DNA of 64,000 bases, from assembly GCA_013815385.1 (NCBI GenBank), contig JACDGL010000006.1, positions 62,001 through 126,000 of the forward strand, in the 5' to 3' direction. This document shows positions 16,774 to 25,078 of this stretch, piece by piece. Positions within the stretch are counted from its first letter, which is position 1. Each line of letters begins with the position of its first letter. The DNA is from Taibaiella sp. (GTDB lineage: Bacteria; Bacteroidota; Bacteroidia; Chitinophagales; Chitinophagaceae). A model generated the notes under the pieces. The model ran no database searches and had not been told where the DNA came from. It saw only the letters and a program-made list of their open reading frames with translations. The translations under genes were made by a program, and so were the position numbers.

Positions 16774-17208
16774 TTAGTAAGCATTTTCTCTCTGGTCGTT
16801 GCTCGTCCAGCTAATGCTATCGCCATCGGGTACGCTTTCAGCAGTAGTATCTTTATACGGCCAGCCATCAGGATTGGCATTGCCCTTCATGATGTTCTTC
16901 AGCGCCTCCAGGGCATCGTAGTAGTTATTGCGGTACAGGCTGCTGTCTACATTTACGTTAGAGAGCCTTATGATATGCCAGCAGGTAATATCCTTTACTA
17001 TGCTTTGCAGGTACTGGTCGGTAACCGTGGGTGCTGTGGTATCTGTGCCAAACAGCGCAACAAGGTCGTACCGGCTCAGGTACATCTTTGCCTCATGTAC
17101 GGCAGTGTTGATAGCATTGGTAACAATAGTATTATCTGTACGTGTTATCTCCGATACTATTTCGGGATAGATGTGCGTACTGAGATCTGACGGGGTGATA
17201 ATAGGCAT
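16774..17208 (-). CDS. DUF1320 family protein, Mu gp36-like
   Basis: A 144-residue protein resembling Mu gp36 and head-completion adaptors of the gp6 type. These proteins sit between the portal and the tail. The pattern is an all-helical small protein: PSDLSTHIYPEIVSEITR, INTAVHEAKMYLSRYDLVALFG, LQSIVKDITCWHIIRLSN, RNNYYDALEALKNIMKGN, then a short disordered tail. The helix with Tyr-Leu-Ser-Arg-Tyr-Asp is typical of DUF1320. It lies upstream of the portal here, whereas Mu has it downstream of the capsid gene, so the order is rearranged. Confidence 0.72.
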   Translation of the reverse strand: MPIITPSDLSTHIYPEIVSEITRTDNTIVTNAINTAVHEAKMYLSRYDLVALFGTDTTAPTVTDQYLQSIVKDITCWHIIRLSNVNVDSSLYRNNYYDALEALKNIMKGNANPDGWPYKDTTAESVPDGDSISWTSNDQRENAY

Positions 17209-17346
17209 ATTCGGATAGGATTGATAAGGGAAAGAGTAATAGATAATAGGTAATGAGCTACAATTATCATTAAGTTACTTGTGTAGGGTTTTATATTCTT
17301 AAGGTTGAAGATTATTCATTGTAACTATAAAGATGCAACCGATAAT

Positions 17347-17736
17347 TTATAAGCCTGAATCAATCGACACATCCACACCATCCAGCTCATTATTTACAGA
17401 TAGCACTTTCTTCGTCTTTCTGTCCATGGTTATCTTGTAGGCCGTCACGGTAGCGGTGCTGCGGTCTTCATTGATGTAAACGGTTATCTCATTAGGCTTA
17501 TTCAATGGCACGGGTTCATCGCTATTCATATCGGTAGCATCTATTTCCACTCTTATTATTACCGCTACACTATTATTGGCTTTGGTAAGCGCAGGCACTT
17601 TCTTCACCTCGTCTTTATACTCCTTCATCGATTGCACCTTTTTTATGATCAGCGCGCTTTCTGCTTTTGATATCTTATGCTGTGCAATAGCTGCATGACT
17701 GAGTGCTGTGAGCAGTATTAAAAGAATGTATTTCAT
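17347..17736 (-). CDS. Small secreted protein inside the phage remnant
   Basis: A 129-residue protein with signal peptide MKYILLILLTALSHAAIAQ. The mature chain has a Lys-rich N-terminal helix (SKAESALIIKKVQSMKEYKD) followed by beta-prone stretches (SVAVIIRVEIDA, ITVYINEDRSTATVTAYKI) and an acidic end. I do not recognise the family. It separates the terminase from the gp36-like gene. A 138-base gap precedes the gp36-like gene downstream, in which I see nothing. Confidence 0.65.
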   Translation of the reverse strand: MKYILLILLTALSHAAIAQHKISKAESALIIKKVQSMKEYKDEVKKVPALTKANNSVAVIIRVEIDATDMNSDEPVPLNKPNEITVYINEDRSTATVTAYKITMDRKTKKVLSVNNELDGVDVSIDSGL

Positions 17737-17787
17737 ACGGTAATTATTCAGATGATTTTTTTCAATGTACTAAAATAACTTTTTTAA

Positions 17788-19281
17788 TTAATACCTGCTG
17801 GTCTTCAGGTTTTGCTTTACCATCAGGTCGCTCTTGGTCAGGCTTACTTTACTGTTCATCATCCATATAGCACCTTCTACCGCATCGGGCCCGTCATCAT
17901 GCGCACGGCTTTTTGGTGCCAGGGCTACAAACTGCTCTTCGAGGCGCTGCATGTGCGGGTTCTGTTTTTCGTACTGGTTCAGGAACAGCTTGCCGTTTCT
18001 GTTGAGCGGCTCCAGCAGGCTTTCTATTCGGGTAAATTTATCAGGCTTGCTGCGGCGGTCTCCTGCTATGGGTACCATCCTGTTCTGTGCTTTGCCTGCC
18101 TCATAAAATTCCTTCAGCAGTATATCCTGCAGAAACACCTGCTCCATGTAGTAATAGCATGCCTGCTGACCCACTATATCCATAATGGTATAGTGCCACT
18201 GCACCATGCGCGCGGTAGTGGTCTGGTCGAGGTAGCATTTGATGATATGAAACTCATCCTGCCACTTGCCCACCAGTACTGTGGCCTTGTAATCATTCTT
18301 TTTACTATCCTTAAAGGACGGATCGGTGTAGCATACCAGTAGGGTATAGTCGCTCATATGCCTGGCGGGCTTGTATGCCATTTCTTTAAACACCGATCCT
18401 TCCATTACAGGATTATTAAAATATTCTTTCTGTGCCGATGCGTAGCTTTTCTGGCTCAGCACACGGTCTATATCCAGCTCACTATTTTTCTGCGGCCAGC
18501 TCGATGCGCCATTTGCATCGCGTATGTTTATCTCCTCCACATGGTCGGCCAGCTTGCAGGCCCTCTCTATGCAGCAGTCGGCTGCTATGCGGTTGCCGCA
18601 AAAGATGATGAGCGTAGCATGCGATATAGAGCGGGTACCGATAGCGGCCTCTTCCACCCACTTCCATTTATGCGCTATCAGCTCGGGGTTGCGGCAATCC
18701 ACATCGGTATCTATATCATCAAAGAGCAGTACATCGGGGCGGGCTTCTTCATTGCGCGCACCACGCGGGCTCTGCCCTGCACCCAGCGCCCTGAATGCAA
18801 CGCCGCCAATGGTCACAAACTCACCTGCCTGCCAGCGGCCTGCCTGCTCCTGCTGGCCATAGTCGTGTATGATGCGGCGGTTATATTCCAGGTTCAGTTT
18901 GTAGGGCATCAGCAGCCGTGCGGCGTTCAGCAGGCTGTTGCTGATGAGGAGCACATGCTTCTTTTTGCCGGTAAGGCACAGGTATATTACTTCCATCATG
19001 GTGCGGGTGCTCTTGGCCAGTTCTCGGCTCCATATGCGCACCTCATACCATTCAGGATTATCCAGCACCCGTTCAGTAGCTGCGGTATGGAATGGCGCAG
19101 GCGCGGCAAAGGTGTACTTGGGAAAGTAGTAGTGGAACCATTCTTCGGGATGTGCTTCCAGCCGTTGCTTCCTCAATTCTTTCTGGCGTATGGGTTCCGT
19201 CTCATCCACATCAGTAGCGTCCTGTATGTTTTTTATCAGCTCCTTCCACGATTGCCATGCATCTCTATCTTCCTGTGTCAT
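17788..19281 (-). CDS. Phage terminase large subunit, Mu gp28-like
   Basis: A 497-residue DNA-packaging motor and nuclease. The N-terminal ATPase has a Walker A-like SRELAKST at residues 85-92, the coupling region HVLLISNSLLNAARLL, a Walker B VLLFDDID at 184-191, and GNRIAADCCI further on. The C-terminal RNase H-like nuclease begins at CYTDPSFKDSKKNDYKATVLVGKW, where the Asp would bind metal. It ends with the conserved AHDDGPDAVEGAIWMM, which supplies the last acidic ligands. All expected acidic residues appear to be present, so this gene looks intact even though the portal is not. It starts five bases after the small-subunit gene stop. Confidence 0.85.
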   Translation of the reverse strand: MTQEDRDAWQSWKELIKNIQDATDVDETEPIRQKELRKQRLEAHPEEWFHYYFPKYTFAAPAPFHTAATERVLDNPEWYEVRIWSRELAKSTRTMMEVIYLCLTGKKKHVLLISNSLLNAARLLMPYKLNLEYNRRIIHDYGQQEQAGRWQAGEFVTIGGVAFRALGAGQSPRGARNEEARPDVLLFDDIDTDVDCRNPELIAHKWKWVEEAAIGTRSISHATLIIFCGNRIAADCCIERACKLADHVEEINIRDANGASSWPQKNSELDIDRVLSQKSYASAQKEYFNNPVMEGSVFKEMAYKPARHMSDYTLLVCYTDPSFKDSKKNDYKATVLVGKWQDEFHIIKCYLDQTTTARMVQWHYTIMDIVGQQACYYYMEQVFLQDILLKEFYEAGKAQNRMVPIAGDRRSKPDKFTRIESLLEPLNRNGKLFLNQYEKQNPHMQRLEEQFVALAPKSRAHDDGPDAVEGAIWMMNSKVSLTKSDLMVKQNLKTSRY

Positions 19282-19285
19282 ATCC

Positions 19286-19726
19286 TTACTTTTTCAGTAC
19301 CTGCAGCATGAACTTATCAAAGCGCGCAGAAAAATTCTTTGCCATCATGGGGTCCGATGCCTGTAGCCAGCGTGTAAATTTTTTGCCTGTATAGATCATA
19401 TCGGCCACACTGGTATCCGTTTCCAGGTTCTTGATAGCGGCTGTGTACTTGATGGCGAGGTCAGCATCCTTGGTGGTTTCTGATCTGCCGCTCTTTATAC
19501 GGTTCACCACATCATCCAGCACATCATAGAGTATCTGTAAATGGGTTTCTTTAGAGGTGAGCAGCGAGCGTTTCATGCTGTTCCACTCGCCTTCCTGTAT
19601 CCATTCCTGTATCGTTTCCTCGGGTTCATCTACCTGCAGGGCTATCTCGGGCAGGGTATAGTCGTGCCGGGTATAGAGCAGCATCGCCCATTCCACCTTC
19701 TGCCCTGTATGTAAACCGTCATTCAT
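19286..19726 (-). CDS. Terminase small subunit-like DNA-binding protein
   Basis: A 146-residue protein located directly upstream of the large terminase. The N-terminal half looks like a helix-turn-helix (MLLYTRHDYTLPEIALQV, EEPEETIQEW in variant form), the DNA-recognition type used by terminase small subunits. The rest is helical (LQILYDVLDDVVNRIKSG, LAIKYTAAIKNLET). The frame extends 18 codons upstream, but MNDGLHTGQKVEWAM is the more likely start. It probably recognised the phage packaging site. Confidence 0.65.
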   Translation of the reverse strand: MNDGLHTGQKVEWAMLLYTRHDYTLPEIALQVDEPEETIQEWIQEGEWNSMKRSLLTSKETHLQILYDVLDDVVNRIKSGRSETTKDADLAIKYTAAIKNLETDTSVADMIYTGKKFTRWLQASDPMMAKNFSARFDKFMLQVLKK

Positions 19727-19933
19727 GGCACAAAGGTGCGTTGCAAAGTGGGGCACCTGCAAATCAGGAAAGTATGGCACTACAGTTATAAGGGTAGCAT
19801 ACAGCAGTTATAGGGGTATGATGTATTACTTATCCGGCGGAAAGGCTTGCCGGGACTACGCTGAACGGCTAATCAGTAGAAAAAGGATTTTTAATTAATA
19901 ATGTCTGCTCAAATAGTGCAATACTTAATATAG

Positions 19934-19964
19934 AGTTAGGGGTCACAATTTGTGACCCCTAACT
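19934..19964. terminator. 31-base palindrome after carB, probable terminator
   Basis: AGTTAGGGGTCACAA is followed, after one base, by its exact complement. It is nine bases beyond the carB stop on the minus strand, with a modest T-rich stretch behind it. A terminator is the simplest reading. A trace of an inserted element cannot be excluded. The rest of 19727-19972 holds no gene that I can see. Confidence 0.5.
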
Positions 19965-19972
19965 TTGAATGA

Positions 19973-22828
19973 CTATTTACTCAAATGCATGCTACGTTCC
20001 TTGTACAGCTGGCGGAACCAGGGGTCGCGTAGGTTTTTAATAAACCTGATGGCCTCGCCGGTGCTCTTCATTTCAGGGCCCAGCTCTTTATTTACATTAG
20101 GGAATTTATTGAAGCTGAATATGGGTTCTTTCACCGCAAAGCCTTCCAGTTTTTTCTCTATCTTAAAATCGCGCAGCTTGGCCTCGCCCAGCATTACCTT
20201 GGTGGCAATATTGAGGAAGGGTACACCATATGCCTTGGCTATAAAGGGTGTAGTGCGGCTGGCGCGCGGGTTGGCTTCTATTACATATACCTTACCATCC
20301 TTTATGGCAAACTGTATATTTATCAGTCCCCGTATGTTCAGGCGCATGGCTATTCTTTTGGCGTAGTCCACCATCTCGTCCACTTCAAGCTGCCCCAGGT
20401 TGAAGTTAGGGAGCACTGCGTGGCTATCGCCACTGTGTATGCCGGCCGGCTCTATATGCTCCATGATGCCCATGATGTGCACTTCGTCGCCATCGCATAT
20501 AGCATCTACCTCGGCCTCCTGGCAACGATCCAGGAAGTGGTCGATCAGTATCTTGTTGCCCGGCAGGTGCTTCAGCAGGCTTATCACTCCCTTTTCCAGC
20601 TCTTCGTCATTGATGACAATGCGCATACGCTGCCCGCCCAGTACATAGGAGGGACGAACCAGCACGGGATAGCCTACCTGCTTGGCCACTTCTATAGCAT
20701 CATCGGTACCATAGGCTGTGCCATAGTTAGGATAAGGGATGCCCAGTTCCTTCAGCAGATCGCTGAAGCGGCCACGGTCTTCGGCAATATCCATATCGTC
20801 GTAAGAGGTGCCTATTATCTTAATACCTTTCTCGTGCAGGCGTTTTGCCAACTTTAATGCGGTTTGGCCGCCCAGCTGCACTATAACGCCATAGGGCTGT
20901 TCGTGTTCTATTATCTCCCAAAGGTGCTCCCAGTATACGGGTTCGAAGTAGAGCTTATCAGCCATATCAAAGTCGGTAGATACGGTTTCGGGGTTGCAGT
21001 TGACCATTATGGCCTCGTACCCGCAATCCTTTATAGCCAGCAGGCCATGCGTGCAGCAGTAATCAAACTCTATTCCCTGCCCTATACGATTAGGCCCTGA
21101 GCCCAGGACTATTATTTTTTTCTTTTTAGAAAGGATACTTTCATTAAAGACAATGCCTGTTTCATTATGTTTGGGTGTGGCAGATGGCTCGAATGTGCTG
21201 TAGAAATAGGGGGTCTTGGCTTCAAATTCGGCGCTGCACGTATCTACCATCTTGTACACACGTGTTATGCCCATTGCCTTGCGGTATTCATATACCTCAT
21301 CTGCGGTGCAGTCTTTTATCAGTTCCGCTATCTGGTCATCGCTAAAGCCCATTTGCTTGGCCTGGCACAGCAGCTCGTAAGGCAGCTTTTCCAGGTGCTT
21401 GTACTGGCGTATCTCACTTTCGAGCTTCACAATATCCTGTATCTGGTAAAGGAACCAGCGGTCTATCTGCGTCAGTTCCCTTATTGTTTTTATAGACACA
21501 CCGGCTGCCAGCGCTTCCTTTATACGGAATACGCGATCCCATGTAGGTCGCTTCAGGCTGTCGATCAGTTCCTCCGGCCGCATGCGGGTAGTGCTTAAGA
21601 AGGATAAGCCGGTTGCATTATTCTCCAGGCTCTGGCAGGCTTTCTGCAGCGCTTCGGGGAAGGTGCGGCCAATAGCCATCACTTCACCTACCGATTTCAT
21701 TTGCAAGCCCAGCGTATCATCCGCCCCTTTGAATTTATCAAAGTTCCAGCGGGGCATTTTTACTATTACATAGTCCAGCGCAGGCTCAAAATAGGCCGAT
21801 GTGGTCTGTGTTATCTGGTTCTTCAGTTCATCGAGCGAGTAGCCTATGGCCAGCTTGGCGGCTATCTTGGCTATGGGGTAGCCGGTAGCCTTTGATGCCA
21901 GGGCCGATGAGCGGCTCACGCGCGGATTGATCTCTATCGCTATTATTTCTTCCGTTTCGGGGTTAAGGGCAAACTGCACATTGCAACCACCGGCAAAGTT
22001 GCCCAGGTCGCGCATCATGCGGATGGCCGTGTTGCGCATCAGCTGGTAGGCGGTATCGCTCAGGGTCATGGCAGGGGCTACGGTAATGCTATCGCCTGTG
22101 TGGATACCCATGGGGTCAAAATTCTCTACCGTGCATATAATGACCACGTTGTCATTCATATCACGTAACAGTTCCAGCTCAAATTCCTTCCAGCCCAGTA
22201 CGGCCTTTTCTACCAGCACCTCGTGCATGGGCGATGCGGTAAGCCCTCGTTCCAGTGCGCCGTCCAGCTCTTCTTTGTGCATTACAAAGCCCCCGCCGGT
22301 ACCACCAAGCGTATAAGAGGGGCGCACCACTATAGGCAAGCCTATTTCCTGTGCAAATTCCTTTCCTTCCAGCAGCGAATTGGCTGTTTTGGCCTGTGCT
22401 ACCGGTATGCCCATCCGTATCATCCACTGGCGGAACTGCTCGCGGTCCTCGGCCTTATCTATGGCCTTTATATCTACGCCTATCAGCCTTATATTAAAGC
22501 GTTCCCATATACCCAGCTCCTCTGCTTCTTTTGCAAGGTTCAGGGCTGTCTGGCCGCCCATGGTAGGCAGTACCGCGTCTATTTCATTCTCTTCCAGTAT
22601 CTGCTCTATGCTTTCCACGGTCAGTGGCAGCAGGTACACCCTGTCGGCCATTATGGGGTCGGTCATAATGGTAGCCGGATTGGAATTGATAAGGGTTACC
22701 CTTACCCCTTCCTCGCGCAGGCTGCGGGCAGCCTGGGAGCCTGAGTAGTCAAATTCGCAGGCCTGGCCTATAATAATGGGGCCTGAGCCTATAATAAGTA
22801 CACTTTTAATGGAAAGATCGCGCGGCAT
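19973..22828 (-). CDS. carB: Carbamoyl-phosphate synthase large subunit
   Basis: A 951-residue enzyme that makes carbamoyl phosphate from glutamine-derived ammonia, bicarbonate and two ATP, for arginine and pyrimidines. Two homologous ATP-grasp halves are seen. The first (from MPRDLSIKSVLIIGSGP) has ACEFDYSGSQAARSLREEG and EINPRVSRSSALASKATGYP. The helical oligomerisation region follows. The second half has GSGPNRIGQGIEFDYCCTHG and NPRASRTTPFIAKAYG. The chain stops after PEMKSTGEAIRF. This is about 120 residues shorter than E. coli CarB because the C-terminal MGS-like allosteric domain is missing. I believe short CarB proteins occur in other Flavobacteriia and Chitinophagia. carA is not in the window. 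Confidence 0.95.
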   Translation of the reverse strand: MPRDLSIKSVLIIGSGPIIIGQACEFDYSGSQAARSLREEGVRVTLINSNPATIMTDPIMADRVYLLPLTVESIEQILEENEIDAVLPTMGGQTALNLAKEAEELGIWERFNIRLIGVDIKAIDKAEDREQFRQWMIRMGIPVAQAKTANSLLEGKEFAQEIGLPIVVRPSYTLGGTGGGFVMHKEELDGALERGLTASPMHEVLVEKAVLGWKEFELELLRDMNDNVVIICTVENFDPMGIHTGDSITVAPAMTLSDTAYQLMRNTAIRMMRDLGNFAGGCNVQFALNPETEEIIAIEINPRVSRSSALASKATGYPIAKIAAKLAIGYSLDELKNQITQTTSAYFEPALDYVIVKMPRWNFDKFKGADDTLGLQMKSVGEVMAIGRTFPEALQKACQSLENNATGLSFLSTTRMRPEELIDSLKRPTWDRVFRIKEALAAGVSIKTIRELTQIDRWFLYQIQDIVKLESEIRQYKHLEKLPYELLCQAKQMGFSDDQIAELIKDCTADEVYEYRKAMGITRVYKMVDTCSAEFEAKTPYFYSTFEPSATPKHNETGIVFNESILSKKKKIIVLGSGPNRIGQGIEFDYCCTHGLLAIKDCGYEAIMVNCNPETVSTDFDMADKLYFEPVYWEHLWEIIEHEQPYGVIVQLGGQTALKLAKRLHEKGIKIIGTSYDDMDIAEDRGRFSDLLKELGIPYPNYGTAYGTDDAIEVAKQVGYPVLVRPSYVLGGQRMRIVINDEELEKGVISLLKHLPGNKILIDHFLDRCQEAEVDAICDGDEVHIMGIMEHIEPAGIHSGDSHAVLPNFNLGQLEVDEMVDYAKRIAMRLNIRGLINIQFAIKDGKVYVIEANPRASRTTPFIAKAYGVPFLNIATKVMLGEAKLRDFKIEKKLEGFAVKEPIFSFNKFPNVNKELGPEMKSTGEAIRFIKNLRDPWFRQLYKERSMHLSK

Positions 22829-23261
22829 GTGGTTAATTCAAAAAGTCAAAAGTCAAAAGCCAAAAATAAGATCGGCGATTGTGTTTAAAAATCAAAAAAA
22901 CGCGGCGATGAGCAGATATGAAGATCGGGCTCAACGCCCGAGGTGCAAAAATAGATAAAAAGAGGAGTAAATTCCAAATACAAAATATAGAATTACCAAT
23001 AGCAGGTTTAACTAAGAGTTAAAGTGCTAAAAAGCTCTGAAATCCCCTATTTGTTAGGTACCAAGTTCTTACGATTATCACCCGAAAATATATGTAAATA
23101 TATCGTATTTTATAGAAATTTCTATATAATATCATAGAATTATTCACCTTAAAATTATTCACCGTAAATATGAAAAAAACATGAAAAATTAACCAATGCC
23201 CATTGATTTAAACAGAAAGAACATTTCATTAATTTATTTAAAACATTAAAAATTTTAAAAC
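22829..23261. other. AT-rich gene-free spacer with divergent promoters
   Basis: This is 433 bases between divergent genes. On the minus strand, TATTTTTG (22861-22868) is a plausible carB -7 element. A short run of AAAGTCA-type repeats follows at 22844-22860. On the plus side, a long AT-rich leader ends in TTTTAAAACATGAAAAAATT, which is shared with the two next genes. I see no other gene. Confidence 0.5.
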
Positions 23262-23699
23262 ATGAAAAAATTATTATTATTAGCGCTTATCGCTATGGCT
23301 GGTACGTTTAATGCTAAATCGCAGACTGTAACAGTTATCAATCACACTTCAATTACAGTAGATGCTTCTATTGAGGCGCACGGCCCTTCTCCTACATTCT
23401 GTACCAGCACATCACAGTGGACTACAGATGTAGTAAGTCTTTCTTCTGGATCGTCCAACACATTTAGTATCTCAAGCGTATGGAGCGGCAGGACAGGTGC
23501 TCCAACAGGTACCTGGGATTTCGTTTTCGCAAATATTTTAAGCAATGTTATACCTGCATGTTTTACAGCATTCCCAGTAAATCCTTGCGTGGCTGGTTTT
23601 AATCCAAATAGCAGCAGTACGTCTTGTGGCGGCCTGACTACAGTTACTGGTACTTGGAGTATAATTTCACCGTCTAATTACCAAGTGGATATTAATTAA
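23262..23699 (+). CDS. Small secreted protein, first of a tandem family (divergent member)
   Basis: A 145-residue protein with signal peptide MKKLLLLALIAMAGTFNAKSQ. The mature protein opens with the family-type beta strand TVTVINHTSITVDASIEA, has four Cys residues and ends VTGTWSIISPSNYQVDIN. The other two members end in INLTWAKT and VTITLN, so the closing strand pair is conserved while most cysteines are not. It has the same MKKL start and upstream TTTTAAAAC leader as its two neighbours. The role is unknown. A palindromic terminator follows at 23740. Confidence 0.65.
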   Translation: MKKLLLLALIAMAGTFNAKSQTVTVINHTSITVDASIEAHGPSPTFCTSTSQWTTDVVSLSSGSSNTFSISSVWSGRTGAPTGTWDFVFANILSNVIPACFTAFPVNPCVAGFNPNSSSTSCGGLTTVTGTWSIISPSNYQVDIN

Positions 23700-23739
23700 T
23701 ATTAATTATTCGATAGCTTATAATCTCCACTCTTAATCA

Positions 23740-23763
23740 TGGTTGGAAAAATTTTTCCAACCA
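23740..23763 (+). terminator. Perfect 24-base palindrome after the first tandem secreted gene
   Basis: TGGTTGGAAAAA followed by TTTTTCCAACCA. It has a G/C-containing base and a T run in the second half. It lies 41 bases after the stop at 23699 and directly before the decayed gene copy. Confidence 0.5.
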
Positions 23764-23771
23764 CCGCTGTA

Positions 23772-23870
23772 GCCACAAATTCTGCTACACCAGGCTGCGG
23801 ACCGTGCGCAGGAAATACAATAGTTTGTCATTAGCAAAGACCGGATCAGGAGATGTTACGAGTACGCTTT
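23772..23870 (+). pseudogene. Decayed 3' fragment of a fourth tandem secreted gene
   Basis: Bases 23772-23870 align closely with the last 100 or so coding bases of the next gene (24230-24330). Shared stretches include GCCACAAATTCTGCTACA, GGCTGCGGACCGTGCGCAGG and GCAAAGACCGG. The frame is broken by substitutions and a small indel, and no 5' half is present. The fragment encodes remnants of the CGPCAG motif. It shows that the array once had another member, or that the next gene was partly duplicated. Confidence 0.75.
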
Positions 23871-23904
23871 TTCAAACCAGTTTTTAACTATTAAAATTTA
23901 AAAC

Positions 23905-24333
23905 ATGAAAAAATTAACCTTTGCCATTGCATTAATGTTAATCACATTAGGTGCAAACGCGCAAAATTGTACGATTACTAATAATACTGGATGCACTGTC
24001 CAATATTGTTTGTTTGCTGCTGCTACAGGAAGTTGCACGCCAACATATACTACTTGTGGCCCTTTAGGTCCTTTAACTGTAGGAGCGTTTTCAAGTGTTA
24101 CCCTCACTCCTGCTTACTTTTCTGTTGCAACAATTAATTGGTTACATTTCGACTTTATGCAAAACATTGGCAGCTGTACAGGGGCACCACCTACTGTAAA
24201 TGTAGGGGATATTTGTGGAGGGGATCCTGCCACAAATTCTGCTACAGTAGGCTGCGGACCGTGCGCAGGAACTACAATAAATTTAACCTGGGCAAAGACC
24301 GGTGCAGGAGTTGTTACGATTACACTTAATTAA
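23905..24333 (+). CDS. Cys-rich secreted protein, tandem family member
   Basis: A 142-residue protein with signal peptide MKKLTFAIALMLITLGANAQ. The mature protein has nine cysteines in a pattern kept by its neighbour: NCTITNNTGC, YC, GSC, TTCGP, SC, ICGGDP, GCGPCAG. It also has a shared core INWLHFDF and end VVTITLN. Nine Cys in about 120 residues is unusual and suggests disulfides in the periplasm or outside the cell. No T9SS C-terminal domain or lipobox is present. It lies 38 bases upstream of its paralogue and is likely cotranscribed with it. Confidence 0.72.
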   Translation: MKKLTFAIALMLITLGANAQNCTITNNTGCTVQYCLFAAATGSCTPTYTTCGPLGPLTVGAFSSVTLTPAYFSVATINWLHFDFMQNIGSCTGAPPTVNVGDICGGDPATNSATVGCGPCAGTTINLTWAKTGAGVVTITLN

Positions 24334-24371
24334 ACGACAATAATATATTTTAACGATTTTAACACTTAAAC

Positions 24372-24800
24372 ATGAAAAAATTAATCTTTGCCGCGCTTTG
24401 TCTTATTGGAGCTATGGGTGTAAAAGCACAAAGTTGTTCCGTTGTTAATAATACTGGGTGTAACTTGCAGTTTTGTTTATCTGGTGCTGCGCCAGGTGTG
24501 TGTAGTGCAAGTTATTCGACCTGTGGTCCCACTGTTAGTAGTATTTCTCCTTTCTCAACGCTAACGTTTACACCTGCATACTTTTCTATTTCAGCAATTA
24601 ATTGGGTGCATTTTGATTTTCTTAATCCTAATGCTGCTGGCTGTACTGCAACACCTCCAGCTGTTTTTGTTGGCGACCCATGCGGTGGCGACCCATCTAC
24701 TAATTCAGTAACCCTTAGTTGTGCCCCATGCGCAGGTACAACGATTAACGTTTCTTGGTCCAAAGATCCCTTTGGTAATGTAACGATTACCCTTAATTAA
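24372..24800 (+). CDS. Cys-rich secreted protein, tandem family member
   Basis: A 142-residue paralogue of the gene at 23905, the same length and with all nine Cys in register (SCSVVNNTGC, FC, VC, TCGP, GC, PCGGDP, SCAPCAG). The signal peptide is MKKLIFAALCLIGAMGVKAQ. The strongest matches are the start of the mature chain, TLTFTPAYFSISAINWVHFDF and the CGGDPSTNS region. It is followed by a strong terminator. The gene downstream is the 1480-residue T9SS cargo, but a 278-base gap and the terminator argue against cotranscription. Confidence 0.72.
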   Translation: MKKLIFAALCLIGAMGVKAQSCSVVNNTGCNLQFCLSGAAPGVCSASYSTCGPTVSSISPFSTLTFTPAYFSISAINWVHFDFLNPNAAGCTATPPAVFVGDPCGGDPSTNSVTLSCAPCAGTTINVSWSKDPFGNVTITLN

Positions 24801-24821
24801 GGCGATATACCAATTATATGC

Positions 24822-24857
24822 GAAGAAAGGCTGTTTCAACCGAAACAGCCTTTCTTC
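24822..24857 (+). terminator. Strong intrinsic terminator after the tandem secreted genes
   Basis: A perfect 16-base stem (GAAGAAAGGCTGTTTC) with loop AACC lies 21 bases after the stop. It closes the paralogue array. The remaining bases to 25078 are AT-rich leader of the next gene. Confidence 0.75.
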
Positions 24858-25078
24858 AATTATGGACTTTAATAACCAGATAAAATAAATATTTTCCTAT
24901 TTACCCAACCATATATCATTCGGTAATTGTCTATACTTGTTACAGGATTGTGAAAGAATTCTGTAACGGCTATATTTTGAATAAACATATTATTGCAATT
25001 GTTTTATAAAAGATACTTTTTTTAATTATTTTTAAATAAATTACATCCTCTTTATCAATTTTATTAAAATTTAACCAT

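Larger units (their letters stand above)
14625..19726 (-). mobile_element. Remnant of a Mu-like phage head and packaging module
   Basis: In transcription order the strip carries a terminase small subunit-like gene, a large terminase, a small secreted protein, a gp36-like (DUF1320) protein, another small secreted protein, a gp29-like (DUF935) portal with two frameshifts and a phage-like 172-residue protein. Transposase, capsid, protease, sheath, tape measure, lysis genes and integrase are absent from the window. It ends abruptly on both sides with no clear attachment sites. It is best read as a decayed prophage remnant. Domestication is possible but unsupported. Confidence 0.65.

Noticed and set aside
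19727-19972. Missing C-terminal domain of CarB hidden in another frame after a frameshift
   Set aside because: The gap is too short for the domain of about 120 residues, and no similar residues appear in the other frames.
23740-23763. The palindrome as an end of an insertion sequence
   Set aside because: No transposase or second copy of the palindrome was seen nearby. A terminator is simpler.
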